Below are positions 1 to 9,038 of a stretch of DNA of 64,000 bases, piece by piece. This DNA comes from G963556115 sp963675945 (GTDB lineage: Bacteria > Planctomycetota > SZUA-567). The notes under the pieces were generated by a model. It had not been told where the DNA came from, ran no database searches, and worked only from the letters and a program-made list of their open reading frames with translations. Location of the stretch: the NCBI GenBank assembly GCA_963675945.1, contig OY780932.1, positions 2,418,001-2,482,000 of the forward strand, given 5' to 3'. The translations under genes were made by a program, and so were the position numbers. The stretch's first letter is position 1. Each line of letters starts with the position of its first letter.

Positions 1-582
1 TTACTCGATATGCGCGGGCATGGCGACAGTTCGGGGATGGAGACCAGCTTCGGGTATTATGAGTACCGGGATCTGCTTGCGGGAGTGGAGTATGTCAAGG
101 CGGAGCTGGCGCCGGAGCGGCTGATCCTTTACGGGGTATCACTTGGGGCGGTGGCGATAATGCGCGCGTTTGCGCTTGGTGAGGTGCGCGGGGTGGCTGG
201 GGTGATACTTGAGACCCCGTTTGACCGGCTGATCAATACTATCAGAAATAGAATGCGGGCAATGCACCTGCCGACGCTGCTCTTGAGCGATATCCTGGCG
301 CTGACGGGGGGGGGACTCCAGGGGTATAATCCGTATGCTTTTAACCCGGTGGAGTATGCAGCGGAGATCAACGTTCCAGTGCTGCTCGTGCAGCGTACGG
401 GGGATCCGTATGTTAGTGTGGGGGAGATGGAACAGATATATGCGCGCCTTGGGGCGCTACAGGATTCGGAACTTATTCTGGTCGAGGCCGGAGGGCATGG
501 GCCGGTTATCTGGGTGGATTCGGAGCGGTTTAGAGAGGAGGTGCAGGCGTTTCTGCTGCGGTTAAAAAAAGTTGGACGGTAA
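1..582 (+). CDS. Alpha/beta hydrolase, 5' end outside the window
   Basis: The reading frame is already open at base 1 (Leu-Leu-Asp before the first Met at base 10), so the true start lies upstream and only the last 193 codons are seen. The visible protein has an alpha/beta-hydrolase core: a DMRGHGDSSG segment, the nucleophile elbow GVSLG (serine near visible residue 47), an acid candidate in QRTGDPY and a catalytic-type histidine in AGGHGP. This is the serine hydrolase fold of esterases and peptidases; the substrate cannot be read from sequence. No membrane segment is seen in this part. It is followed by about 65 bases and then a tRNA promoter on the same strand. Confidence 0.8.
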   Translation, partial: LLDMRGHGDSSGMETSFGYYEYRDLLAGVEYVKAELAPERLILYGVSLGAVAIMRAFALGEVRGVAGVILETPFDRLINTIRNRMRAMHLPTLLLSDILALTGGGLQGYNPYAFNPVEYAAEINVPVLLVQRTGDPYVSVGEMEQIYARLGALQDSELILVEAGGHGPVIWVDSERFREEVQAFLLRLKKVGR

Positions 583-649
583 TTTGCTCGGTATTACCGC
601 GATATTCCGCTAGTGTGAGAAAAATATTAAAGAAATCGGAAAAAGGTTA

Positions 650-677
650 TTGACTGCAATCCGGTTTTTCGTATTAT
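650..677 (+). promoter_or_regulatory. Promoter for tRNA-Gly
   Basis: TTGACT at 650-655 and TATTAT at 672-677 are separated by 16 bases and lie about 110 bases upstream of the tRNA on the same strand. This is a good sigma-70-type match, assigned by position only. Confidence 0.5.
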
Positions 678-787
678 CTTTCTTGTCGCTCAGCAAAGGC
701 CAGTAAGAAAAAACCGATGTTTAGAGTGCTATAACCGGGTGTGGAAGATGAGGTTAACTCCTTCTAATCCTTGATAAGTAATAATAA

Positions 788-863
788 GCGGGCATAGCTC
801 AGTGGCTAGAGCACCACCTTGCCAAGGTGGGGGTCGTGAGTTCGAATCTCATTGCCCGCTCCA
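788..863 (+). tRNA. tRNA-Gly (anticodon GCC)
   Basis: A full cloverleaf can be drawn. The acceptor arm GCGGGCA pairs with TGCCCGC, the D arm is GCTC/GAGC, and the anticodon stem CCACC/GGTGG encloses the loop TTGCCAA with anticodon GCC. The T arm is GTGAG/CTCAT around TTCGAAT. The CCA end is encoded at 861-863. The AT-rich stretch with mobile elements begins immediately downstream, but I found no second copy of the tRNA 3' end that would mark an integration event. Confidence 0.95.
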
Positions 864-874
864 GATATATCAGA

Positions 875-912
875 CTGGTAATCCTTTAATGATAAAGGGT
901 TACCAGTTTTTT
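875..912 (+). terminator. Rho-independent terminator after tRNA-Gly
   Basis: A 14-bp stem (CTGGTAATCCTTTA with TAAAGGGTTACCAG, one G-T pair) has a 4-base loop and is followed by six T. It lies 12 bases after the encoded CCA. Confidence 0.85.
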
Positions 913-957
913 GTAGGCTTTAGCCAGTTGAGTACTCCGCAGGAGTGCGAAACAATA

Positions 958-980
958 AACCACCCGTCAAACGGGTGGTT
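958..980. repeat. Short perfect stem-loop
   Basis: AACCACCCGT and ACGGGTGGTT form a perfect 10-bp stem with a 3-base loop. There is no T tract. Such GC-rich hairpins occur at the ends of some IS200/IS605-type elements, but no such transposase is nearby, so its role is unknown. Confidence 0.45.
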
Positions 981-1111
981 CCGATTTGTGTGTGTGATTC
1001 ATTGATATTAAATCTAATATAAATGGTTACAGTACAAGTATATTTACATGATAATGTGACCATTAATAATATATTTGCATATTTCAAAGATATTATTTTA
1101 GGATATGCTAT

Positions 1112-2746
1112 TTAAGGAAGAGGAAATGGAAGATTAGGATCCATGGACGCTTCCCAATGAGCTGGTGAAGATTCGACTAGTTCGCGTAGATTATTAAATT
1201 CAGCCGCACCTGATATGGATTTTGCTCCTCGCATAACATCTTTACAGAAATTAATCATTCTTTCTTGTAAAAATTTAATATTCTCTGCTCCGAATTCATT
1301 CTCTGAATGTGGCCCTCTTAAAACAACCAGTTCTTTTAATCCTTTTATTCTTTGATATAAGTCTAATGTGCCCTCAAGAGATCCAGAGAAACACCATAAT
1401 CCACGAGCGATAAATACAGCCGGCCACTTACCGATATCTCTCATAATTTCTCCACTGTTAATATATGCAACATGATAATACCCTCTGAGGGCTGCCTCTA
1501 CCATTAAACGAGAACTGGAAGTATAGCCTGGTCCTTTGACAAACTCAGCAAGCAGAATTCCACCTTTGATATTATATCCAAATGGTTTACGCTCTTCCGG
1601 TACTGGTAAGTCAAAATCGGTATCAGCTACAAAATTTAAATGCATGGCATGTCCAACAACCAATGAACCTTGTGATGTACCAGCTAAAAATACTGGGAAT
1701 TCTTTCGCATCATTCTTTCCATCCCAGAGAGCCTCAGAGGCCGCTTCTCCAGTAAGTGTCTTGCCATCTGCCGTTTGTACCCTTAACTTTTTCCCACTTG
1801 CAAACGCATCAAGGGCTCTAAAAATATCACGAGCCTGTTGCACAGTATTACTTGCATTATATCCGCCCGATATACCATGGCCGCGCTTATCAAGATTTAA
1901 GACATCGAAACCTGCTTTCACTAGCTGGTAGTGATAATCTCTCCACTGGCGTATTCCGTATTGCTCGGTAGTTGCATTTGGATATTTAATCTGCTCATAC
2001 TTCTTGGTTACCATGTTATAGTCATAGAGTTTATCATATGGGCTTTGAATTGCAGTTATCTCTATAGTACGTCCAGAGACCATCACCACCAACACATGAA
2101 CTTTTTTTCCACTAGCATCTTCAACACCACTACCTTTTATATACCAACCTCGAAGTTTATGGGTAGAACCTTCCGGTGCATCCATAAATTGGATTTCATT
2201 TAAAGAAGCAGGAACCTCAACTTCTACCACATAACTCTCTGCATCAAGTTTTGCAATGTTCTCAGCATATGGCTTAGAACCAAAATATTTCGGGCGACGA
2301 ATTTGTGATAACTCTACCTCAGAATTTGGATCAATCTTTCCAAATTTATCTACTGTGCCTGTAACTCTAAATTCATTCCTCAATCCACGAGATTTTGCTG
2401 CATCAAGACCCTCCTTAGCAAAGGCAGTTCCTTTTGAACTATATACCTTCCATAATTCACGGATTTTTGCATCAGTAAATTCATCAACATAAAAATCACC
2501 TTTATAACCTTCAGGCGGAAAATTAGTTGTTGGGGTAAAAGGGACTTTATATTCTACACCATCATCCACCACGATATACGCTGGTAATTTGCCATTAACA
2601 TCTCGTCTGACTTCCGTCATCGCATCAATTGGAGGAGCTTTTGAACTGACATACTGTTGATTTTGCAAATCTCCAGCATTTAGTATCGAAGAGCATTTAG
2701 AAAGAATAAATAGAAAACTAACAATAAATACAATACAGTGCTTCAT
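1112..2746 (-). CDS. Exported alpha/beta hydrolase of unknown substrate
   Basis: I chose the ATG at 2746 because it has an AAAAGGA ribosome site 8 bases upstream and begins a plain signal peptide (MKHCIVFIVSFLFIL, likely cut near SILNAG); a longer frame to 2797 lacks both. The mature protein is about 520 residues. A long N-terminal region with no recognised motif precedes an alpha/beta-hydrolase domain with LNLDKRGHGISGG, the nucleophile elbow GTSQG and a late GPHSENEFG that could carry the histidine. It probably acts outside the cytoplasm. The gene is clearly more AT-rich than the housekeeping genes in this window and stands alone between a tRNA and a dead insertion sequence, which fits horizontal acquisition. 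Confidence 0.7.
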   Translation of the reverse strand: MKHCIVFIVSFLFILSKCSSILNAGDLQNQQYVSSKAPPIDAMTEVRRDVNGKLPAYIVVDDGVEYKVPFTPTTNFPPEGYKGDFYVDEFTDAKIRELWKVYSSKGTAFAKEGLDAAKSRGLRNEFRVTGTVDKFGKIDPNSEVELSQIRRPKYFGSKPYAENIAKLDAESYVVEVEVPASLNEIQFMDAPEGSTHKLRGWYIKGSGVEDASGKKVHVLVVMVSGRTIEITAIQSPYDKLYDYNMVTKKYEQIKYPNATTEQYGIRQWRDYHYQLVKAGFDVLNLDKRGHGISGGYNASNTVQQARDIFRALDAFASGKKLRVQTADGKTLTGEAASEALWDGKNDAKEFPVFLAGTSQGSLVVGHAMHLNFVADTDFDLPVPEERKPFGYNIKGGILLAEFVKGPGYTSSSRLMVEAALRGYYHVAYINSGEIMRDIGKWPAVFIARGLWCFSGSLEGTLDLYQRIKGLKELVVLRGPHSENEFGAENIKFLQERMINFCKDVMRGAKSISGAAEFNNLRELVESSPAHWEASMDPNLPFPLP

Positions 2747-3443
2747 AATGGATTCCTTTTCGAATAAACCATACAAATTATCTTTAATAAAATACACAAG
2801 GTTTTAACCACAATATTCATTACTGACATGTTTTACTAGCGATTACTTATTTTATAAGCCATTAACAATATCAGTAATTACCGTTAAATATGACAAATTC
2901 CTGATAAATATATAACTGATTTTTGTAACTAGTAACACGCCGCCAATAGAAATTTTTGACAGGTATTCTTATCAGGTATTCTTATATAGAATAGATAAAG
3001 ACAAGCACTGTAAAAAAATAGTTAATTTATGTCGCATATAATACTATTGAGTGTTAAATATCATGATAGAAAGAGTCATTTACATATTTAACTTAATACC
3101 TTAAAAAATGTTATATTTATCTCATCAGTTTATAAAATTATTCAGGAGATTTTCCTTTCAACAATAATAAAAGTTTGCAATTAAGGAACATAATATACTT
3201 ATTATAATATAATGATTTTATCATCATAATTGAGCTTATGCAACTTAACAGGCAATAATTATTATAGCAGAATGACAATTTAGAGCAGTGGTTTTGTAAC
3301 TAACGTGTTTAACTGCTTGCATCTATAATAAAATATATTTACTCAAAAATAATAGCATAATCTAAAAAAAAAATGAATTGTGGTATAAATTCATATGAAA
3401 TCCAATATACCGCAATATACTGATAGAAGCGCAATTTTTTTAA
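2747..3443. other. AT-rich non-coding stretch
   Basis: No frame on either strand looks coding. The only structure I see is a 13-bp tandem duplication, CAGGTATTCTTAT at 2960-2972 and 2973-2985. The upstream region of the hydrolase gene lies at its left end. Confidence 0.6.
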
Positions 3444-4198
3444 GGTTCAAGGGAACTTAACTTGACTTGATTCATAGACAAGTTAAGATATCCCAATGGT
3501 TAACAAGTACAAAAAGCGTTCAAGAATTTCTAATGCTAAATTCAGAGAGATTGTAAAGCTCTGCGCTCTGGATTTAGAAGCTACAAAAATAACTCTCCTT
3601 ACTGGAATTTCAAGACGCTCTATAAATAAAATTATTACTCAAATTCGTCAATGAATAGCAGAGTATTCAGAGAGTCAGAGCCCCTTTGAAACCGGCGAAA
3701 TTGAAATTGACGAAAGTTACTTTGGTGCTCGTAGAGTACAAGGGGTAAGAGGTCGCGGCGCATATGGCAAGCACACCGTCTTTGGGCTTATCAAACGTGG
3801 CGGCAAGGTCTACGCTCAGGTTGTTAAAAACTGCTCTACAAGTGAATTAATCCCTATAATAAAGGGTAAAGTACCAACTGACTCAGTAATATATACCGAT
3901 GGCTTTAAAACCTATGATGGACTTGTTAACTTTGGTTTCAAGAAACACCATAAAATTAAACATGTTGAAAATGAATTTGCCAAAGGGCATAATTACATCA
4001 ACGGTATTGAGAATTTCTGGGCTATAGCTAAGACCAGATTGGTTAAATTTCGTGGTATTAGCAAACAGACTTTTTATCTGCACTTAAAGAAGTGCGAATT
4101 TCTTTTAATAATAGGGCTCAAGATATTTATAAATTAATCTTGCAAATTTTAGTCAAGAATCCATTATAGATATTAGGGAAGTTAAGTTCCCTTGAACC
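3444..4198 (+). mobile_element. IS1595-type insertion sequence, inactive
   Basis: A 755-bp element is bounded by perfect 20-bp inverted repeats at 3444-3463 and 4179-4198 (outer bases GGTTCAAGGG). It holds one transposase reading frame that is broken twice. The 8-bp flanks, TTTTTTAA and AAATATTA, are not identical, so no target duplication is visible. Perfect ends with a broken gene suggest a recent loss of activity or past mobilisation in trans. Confidence 0.85.
3496..4169 (+). pseudogene. IS1595-family (ISXO2-like) transposase pseudogene
   Basis: Translation from the ATG at 3496 gives a short HTH-like N-terminus and then a TGA at 3652-3654 where relatives carry tryptophan (IRQ-stop-IAEYSE). 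The same frame then shows the catalytic domain: IEIDESYFG (first Asp), VIYTDGFKTYDG (second Asp) and HNYINGIENFWAIAK, the Asn/Glu motif of the DDN-type IS1595 transposases. Near 4102 one base is missing: the C-terminus continues one frame over as FNNRAQDIYKLIL and stops at 4169. With two independent lesions the gene should be dead unless both are sequencing errors. Confidence 0.85.
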
Positions 4199-4428
4199 AA
4201 ATATTATAATAATCCTAATATTTGGTGTTCATCATTTCTTGATCACTGCATGGTTAAATTTTGAAGATCCAGCCAAAAATTGCTATAATAATTATTGATT
4301 TTTGCTTGTTTGTTTTTGTTGTTTAGGCATAGCAATATGTTTTAGACATTGCACATCCTACAACCAAAATTAATGCAACTTGTTGTTTATATCCAATTTA
4401 TAAATTATTAAAAAAAATATGAATGAAT
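4199..4428. other. AT-rich spacer upstream of the GntR-type regulator
   Basis: No gene is visible. ACATCCTACA at 4353-4362 is an exact inverted copy of TGTAGGATGT at 4469-4478, which sits in the leader of the regulator gene. The two probably belong to the same control region. Confidence 0.45.
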
Positions 4429-4456
4429 TTGACTAAGGTGTGTTTTGGTGTAAACT
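4429..4456 (+). promoter_or_regulatory. Promoter of the GntR-type regulator gene
   Basis: TTGACT at 4429-4434 and TAAACT at 4451-4456 are 16 bases apart. Transcription would start near 4463, just ahead of the palindrome at 4471-4482. This also argues against the upstream in-frame ATG at 4475 being the start codon. Confidence 0.5.
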
Positions 4457-4466
4457 AAAAATATAG

Positions 4467-4486
4467 CCTGTAGGATGTCCTATGGG
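4467..4486. promoter_or_regulatory. Candidate operator for autoregulation
   Basis: TAGGA-TG-TCCTA is a short palindrome placed a few bases after the predicted transcription start of a FadR-type regulator. A 10-base match in inverted orientation occurs at 4353-4362. GntR/FCD proteins typically bind short palindromes next to their own promoters, so self-repression is a reasonable inference. Confidence 0.45.
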
Positions 4487-4522
4487 ATAGCAGCGATTAT
4501 CTTGATTTGGATTGCAGAGAAT

Positions 4523-5233
4523 ATGGCTAAGAAGAAGATTTCAGGCAGCATGGTCAGTAAGGATGGTAATATCTCTACAGTTATTACCAATACGATTATT
4601 CAAAAATTGCTTGAGAGGGAGCTACAGCCCGGGGATAAGTTGCCGTCAGAGCCTGAGCTTTCGGCTGAGTTTGGGGTGGGTAGAAACACTATTCGTGAAG
4701 CCCTTAAGATGCTATCGGTCTTTGGTGTGATCGAGGTCAAAAAGGGAATAGGTACTTATATTACGACGTCTCTAAATTCGGCAGTCTTTAATCCGCTTAT
4801 TCTGAGTATAATCTATGATCAAGATAAGCAGAGAGATTTTTTTGAGTACAGGTTTGTTTATGAGGTGTCGGTTATTGAGTTGGCACTCAAGAGGATCGAT
4901 AAGCAGGAGGTAAAGCGTTTAAGAGCGAATAATAAGAAGATATTGGCTCTTGCTGAAGATGCAGATGTGGATAATACCGAAAAGATCAGAAAGCTTGATT
5001 TTGACTTTCATGTGATGATTTTGGAGTTTACCGGTAATCCATTCTTTATCAAGCAGGGGATGGCTATTTATAGCCTCTTCTATAACTCAATCGGCTCGTT
5101 GACGAGAGATGATGTTAAATATACCTTTGAGCATCATAAGATGATTATTGATGCGATTGAGGAAGATAATGCTGAGGCTATTAGGGAGGCTGTCTGGGCG
5201 TCTTCGCGGTTCTGGCTGGATTATCTCGACTAA
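4523..5233 (+). CDS. GntR-family (FadR/FCD) transcriptional regulator
   Basis: The N-terminal winged helix-turn-helix (about residues 13-75, with KLPSEPELSAEFGVGRNTIR and KKGIGTYI) and the helical C-terminal FCD ligand domain (with FEYRFVYEV, FHVMILEFTGNPFF and HHKMIIDAI) are both present. The total of about 236 residues is normal for this group. I prefer the ATG at 4523: the upstream in-frame ATG at 4475 lies inside the candidate operator and has no ribosome site. FCD regulators usually respond to an organic or sugar acid. It faces the TRAP transporter genes on the same strand and most likely controls them. Confidence 0.88.
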   Translation: MAKKKISGSMVSKDGNISTVITNTIIQKLLERELQPGDKLPSEPELSAEFGVGRNTIREALKMLSVFGVIEVKKGIGTYITTSLNSAVFNPLILSIIYDQDKQRDFFEYRFVYEVSVIELALKRIDKQEVKRLRANNKKILALAEDADVDNTEKIRKLDFDFHVMILEFTGNPFFIKQGMAIYSLFYNSIGSLTRDDVKYTFEHHKMIIDAIEEDNAEAIREAVWASSRFWLDYLD

Positions 5234-5871
5234 CTTTGGCTGGTGTGATAAGCCGATATAGTGTTTGTTGTAAAAAAGTGTTTGTTTTGCTTGTTTGGGA
5301 CTATGAGTCTATATTTATTCTGCAAGTAGAGGTAGGTGTGCCTCTTACTTCATTTCAACAGCTATGGCTTGCTGTAAATTACGAACGATGTATTGTCGGT
5401 TTTTATTAACGGGTACGGTTTTAGCAGGTGTGTCTGACGCTTGTTGGAGTTGTCACTTGTTTGCTGGCAGTCTGTTCATGTGTGAGTTGTTGTGTCATGT
5501 CTGAAAAGCAAAATCACAATTTAATATTTGAGGAAAAGAGGTCTGATCTCTGCTGAGAGCCTGTGCTGTCGGTTAAGAATTCTTTAGACTGTATTTGATG
5601 GAATATGTTGATCAGTCTTGAGCTGGTAGTGTGGGCTTTCCGACCTTTCCTGAATTAATTAAGTTGTGTGGTGTTGTAGTTGTAATTCGAATGTGCGCTG
5701 AGGTTCAGCCTGGTGCACGGAAAACTCAAAAAAGTATGGAATGAATGATGTTGAACTGACTTCTTTGCAGTTCTGGCAGGGGCGTATTACCAAAATTTAT
5801 AAAGTAAAATTGTTTGTTTCGATTAAATGTGTCTGTGTTTATATTTTATTTTGAGATTTAGGAGAAACGTT
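5234..5871. other. Long intergenic region before the TRAP genes
   Basis: No convincing reading frame, RNA gene or strong terminator is seen. It should contain the promoter of the TRAP operon, but I could not pick one with confidence, and no copy of the ACATCCTACA motif was found here. Confidence 0.4.
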
Positions 5872-6861
5872 ATGAAAAAGGTGAGTTTACTCATTGTTAC
5901 TGTTGTGGCGGTTGTGTGCATGTTGGGAGTAAGAGGTAATGCTGAAGATAAAATTGTACTCAAACTTGGGCATGGAGGCGCAGTAACCGATCCGCGTCAG
6001 GCAGCGAGCCTTACGTTTAAGAGAATTGTAGAAGAAGAAACAAACGGTGAGGTGGAGGTTCAGGTTTATCCTGCGTACGCACTTGGCAGCTGGAGCGAGA
6101 TGCTTGAGGGGCTGCAGATGGATTCTTTACAGGTTCTTATCGAAGATAGCGGAACACTTCAGAATTTTTCGCCGATATGCGGTTTAGGATTTATGCCTGC
6201 AGTTTATGCCGATAAAGAACACTTTATGCGAGTATGGACTTCTGAAGTTGGTGAAAAAATATTTGATATGATTGAAGAGGAATCAGGCTACCTTCTTGAA
6301 GGGGTAATGTATAGAGGTGCAAGAAATCTTACAGCTACTAAGCCGGTAAAAACACTTGCTGATCTTGAGGGTCTGAAGATCCGTGTAACAAATGCTCAGG
6401 TATCACTTGACAGTTGGACAGCATGGGGCGCAAGCCCACAGGCAATGGCATTCCCTGAGGTATTTGGAGCTTTGCAGCAGGGCGTTATTGATGCACAGGA
6501 GAATCCGGTAGAGGTTATTTATAATGACAGTATCTACGAAGTTGCTCCAAATATTACATTTACGGAGCATATCTACAGTGCAATGAGTTTTATTATGTGG
6601 GGGGATACCTATAAGTCATGGCCAGAGAATGTACAGAAGGCTGTAAGTAAGGCTGCAAAGGCAGCAGGCGAAGAGTATACTGCTGGTGTGGCTGCACGCG
6701 AGGCAAAAATTATTGCTGAGTGGGAGAAGGATCCAAGAGTTACTCTTATCCAGCTTGATCCAGCAGAAAAGACAAAATGGATGGCTGTAATTAAGGAAAA
6801 GGTGCATACGCAGTATCCAAATCTAAACAAAGTGTTTGAGATGATTGACTCAAAGAAATAA
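5872..6861 (+). CDS. dctP: TRAP transporter solute-binding protein, DctP family
   Basis: It binds the substrate outside the inner membrane and delivers it to the DctQ/DctM permease. The ATG at 5872 follows an AGGAGA ribosome site (5860-5865) and starts a signal peptide (MKKVSLLIVTVVAVV, cut after GNA). The mature part has the family's LKLGHGGAVTDPRQ start and the LEGLKIRVTNAQ segment, whose Arg usually clamps a substrate carboxylate. PEVFGALQQGVIDAQENP is the usual hinge region. Its 330 residues are typical. dctQ follows 45 bases downstream. The substrate is probably a carboxylated small molecule such as a sugar acid or hydroxyacid. Confidence 0.93.
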   Translation: MKKVSLLIVTVVAVVCMLGVRGNAEDKIVLKLGHGGAVTDPRQAASLTFKRIVEEETNGEVEVQVYPAYALGSWSEMLEGLQMDSLQVLIEDSGTLQNFSPICGLGFMPAVYADKEHFMRVWTSEVGEKIFDMIEEESGYLLEGVMYRGARNLTATKPVKTLADLEGLKIRVTNAQVSLDSWTAWGASPQAMAFPEVFGALQQGVIDAQENPVEVIYNDSIYEVAPNITFTEHIYSAMSFIMWGDTYKSWPENVQKAVSKAAKAAGEEYTAGVAAREAKIIAEWEKDPRVTLIQLDPAEKTKWMAVIKEKVHTQYPNLNKVFEMIDSKK

Positions 6862-6906
6862 CTCTTTAAAACGTAAATTAAGTGAATAGAAGCGAGGTAG
6901 AATTAT

Positions 6907-7395
6907 ATGATCAGTAAATTTTTGGATTATTTTGAGAAGGTGATAATGGTTGTTTTGTCAATTCTCTTATTCAGTATCATAGCAATTCTCTTCTGGCAGG
7001 TATTTACGCGTTATGCTTTTAAGAGTCCGTCTATATGGTTTGAGGAGTATGCGAGGTATACAAGTATCTGTGTGACTATTATCTCGTATGGAATTGTTAT
7101 CCGAAACAGGAGCATGATTCGGATTGATATGCTGGACTCATTCTTCAAGGAAAATTCTGTATGGGAGAAGATGCATAAGCTGTATGTACTTGCTGCTGAG
7201 ATGGCCTTTGCAATTATAATGCTTGTTTCATGTAATAAACTCCTTCCGATAGCCTATAGACGAATTATTACAGGTTTGAGAATTAAAATGTACTGGGCAT
7301 ACCTGCCTTTTGTAATCGGTACTATTATAGCGGTGATCTTTATCCTTGAGCGCTGTTACAGGGTATTGAAAAATCGAGATAAGATTTTGCTATAG
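6907..7395 (+). CDS. dctQ: TRAP transporter small permease, DctQ family
   Basis: This 162-residue protein has about four hydrophobic segments (near residues 10-32, 45-65, 85-110 and 130-152), as expected of DctQ. It contains the SIWFEEYARYTSI motif in the first half and joins with DctM to form the sodium-driven transport unit. It follows dctP in the usual order. Its link to dctM is odd: a 324-base spacer with two hairpins, whereas these two genes normally overlap or are a few bases apart. Confidence 0.88.
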   Translation: MISKFLDYFEKVIMVVLSILLFSIIAILFWQVFTRYAFKSPSIWFEEYARYTSICVTIISYGIVIRNRSMIRIDMLDSFFKENSVWEKMHKLYVLAAEMAFAIIMLVSCNKLLPIAYRRIITGLRIKMYWAYLPFVIGTIIAVIFILERCYRVLKNRDKILL

Positions 7396-7719
7396 TAATC
7401 CACAATACCTGGTGTTTCCTAGTGGTGTTTCCAGCAGTGCTTGCACTATGCTGCTGGAAGCAAATTCAAAGGCGTAATAACTGCTGTCTGAGAAGTATCA
7501 TTTTTGCATAATGTTTCTGACAATTTAGTCGAATATAAACCAAACAAACAGTATCTTTCACGATCAATGCATATCAAATTCCAGCCATAACTGGAACTGT
7601 AAATACACATAATGCAGCTGAGTATTTATAGTGAATCTTAGTCAGAAAACATGGATTGGGCTCAAGTGCTCAGTTAAAAATTATAAACATCACATAATAG
7701 AAATTCTTTGGAGATTATG
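7396..7719 (+). other. dctQ-dctM spacer with two related hairpins
   Basis: Stem-loop 1 is TTCCAGCAG (7429-7437) with CTGCTGGAA (7451-7459). Stem-loop 2 is TTCCAG (7579-7584) with CTGGAA (7591-7596). Both share the TTCCAG/CTGGAA core. Neither has a T tract, so they look like mRNA structures rather than terminators. No reading frame is seen between them. Confidence 0.5.
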
Positions 7720-9003
7720 ATGTTAATAGGAAGTTTGCTTGTTATATTTTTAGTACTTGCTGTGACCGGAGTATCGGTAGCTGCTTCACTCGGGCTTGCA
7801 AGTTTTGTGGCATTGATATTTGTTCTTGATGAACCTATTTCAATAATAACACAGAGGATCTTTGCGGGAATGGATTCTTTTCCGCTAATGGCGATTCCTC
7901 TGTTTGTAGTAGCCGGTAATGCTATGGGTGAAGGCGGTATTACCGAGAGAATCGTCAAGTTCTGTAATGCTATGGTTGGCTCATTTCAGGGTGGGCTTGC
8001 TCAGATCAATATTCTTGCCAGTATGTTCTTTGGCGGAATATCAGGATCAGCTGTAGCTGATACTTCATCTATCGGCGGTATCCTTATCCCTTCGATGATA
8101 AAGGAGAAGTATGAACGAGGATTTGCAGCATCTGTTACTGCTTTTTCAAGTGGTCTTGGGCCTATTATCCCGCCTAGTATTACAATGGTTGTGTATGGTA
8201 TTATCACCGGTACCTCAGTTACAAAGTTATTTGTTGCTGGTGCTGTTCCAGGGCTTCTCTTTGGAATAGGGCTGATGCTAGCTGTGGCGATAATCGCTAA
8301 AAAGCGTAATTATCCAAGGCATCCGAAGTGCAGTCTAAAAGATAAGTTTGAAAGCTTTATCTCGGTTTTCTGGGCGGTTCTGATGCCAGTTATCGTTATT
8401 GGTGGAATTCTGCTTGGTATCTTTACGGTGACAGAAGCAGCAGCGATAGCAGCGGTGTACTCGTTATTTGTAGGTGTATTTATCTACCGCGGGATCAATA
8501 GCTTTGAGAAAGTGTATAGAATTTTCAAACAGTCGGCAATTTTAGTCTCTTCAATTATGCTTTTGATTGGTGCTGCAAAGCTCTATTCATATCTTATCGT
8601 AATCGCGCAGGTTCCTACCATTATGACAGACCTGATCTTTGATTTTACCCAGAACAAGTATGTTATTCTGCTGTTGATTAATATTCTAATGTTAATTATC
8701 GGCATGTTTGTAGAGGCCAGCGCAGCACTTGTGATCTTTGTTCCAATTCTTTATCCGATGTGTATGGATATCGGGATTGACCCTGTACACTTTGGGGTAG
8801 TACTTGTCTTTAACCTCTGTCTTGGACTGGTTACTCCACCTGTGGGGCTATGTCTGAATCTCGCGAGCAAGATTGCGAAGTGCAAGTTACATGAGTCGAT
8901 AATGCAGTCTACTCCGTTTTACGTAGTTGGTTTTATAATCCTTGCAATAATAACGTACATTTCAGATGTTGTTCTTTTACTGCCGGATTTACTTATTAAA
9001 TAA
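7720..9003 (+). CDS. dctM: TRAP transporter large permease, DctM family
   Basis: About 428 residues, almost entirely hydrophobic, with roughly 12 membrane segments. It is the ion-coupled transport subunit that works with DctQ and DctP. Family landmarks include ALPLFVVAGN-like IPLFVVAGNAMGEGGI, the SAVADTSSIGGILIP loop and the C-terminal NLCLGLVTPPVGLCLNLAS segment. GGAG at 7710-7713 fits the ATG at 7720 (6-base spacing); ATG 7717 and TTG 7708 are poorer. It ends 35 bases before the SDR gene, so it is probably co-transcribed with it. Confidence 0.93.
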   Translation: MLIGSLLVIFLVLAVTGVSVAASLGLASFVALIFVLDEPISIITQRIFAGMDSFPLMAIPLFVVAGNAMGEGGITERIVKFCNAMVGSFQGGLAQINILASMFFGGISGSAVADTSSIGGILIPSMIKEKYERGFAASVTAFSSGLGPIIPPSITMVVYGIITGTSVTKLFVAGAVPGLLFGIGLMLAVAIIAKKRNYPRHPKCSLKDKFESFISVFWAVLMPVIVIGGILLGIFTVTEAAAIAAVYSLFVGVFIYRGINSFEKVYRIFKQSAILVSSIMLLIGAAKLYSYLIVIAQVPTIMTDLIFDFTQNKYVILLLINILMLIIGMFVEASAALVIFVPILYPMCMDIGIDPVHFGVVLVFNLCLGLVTPPVGLCLNLASKIAKCKLHESIMQSTPFYVVGFIILAIITYISDVVLLLPDLLIK

Positions 9004-9038
9004 TAAAAAAATAGTATATTGCTACAGAAAGGAAGTTT

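Noticed and set aside
788..863. tRNA-Gly as an attachment site of an integrated element
   Set aside because: No repeat of the tRNA 3' end and no integrase were found in the window.
3652..3654. TGA where the transposase family has tryptophan, hinting at a genetic code with TGA as an amino acid
   Set aside because: All housekeeping genes here use TGG for Trp and several real genes end in TGA (for example nspC and the cas9 end), and the same transposase also carries a frameshift. A simple nonsense mutation is enough.
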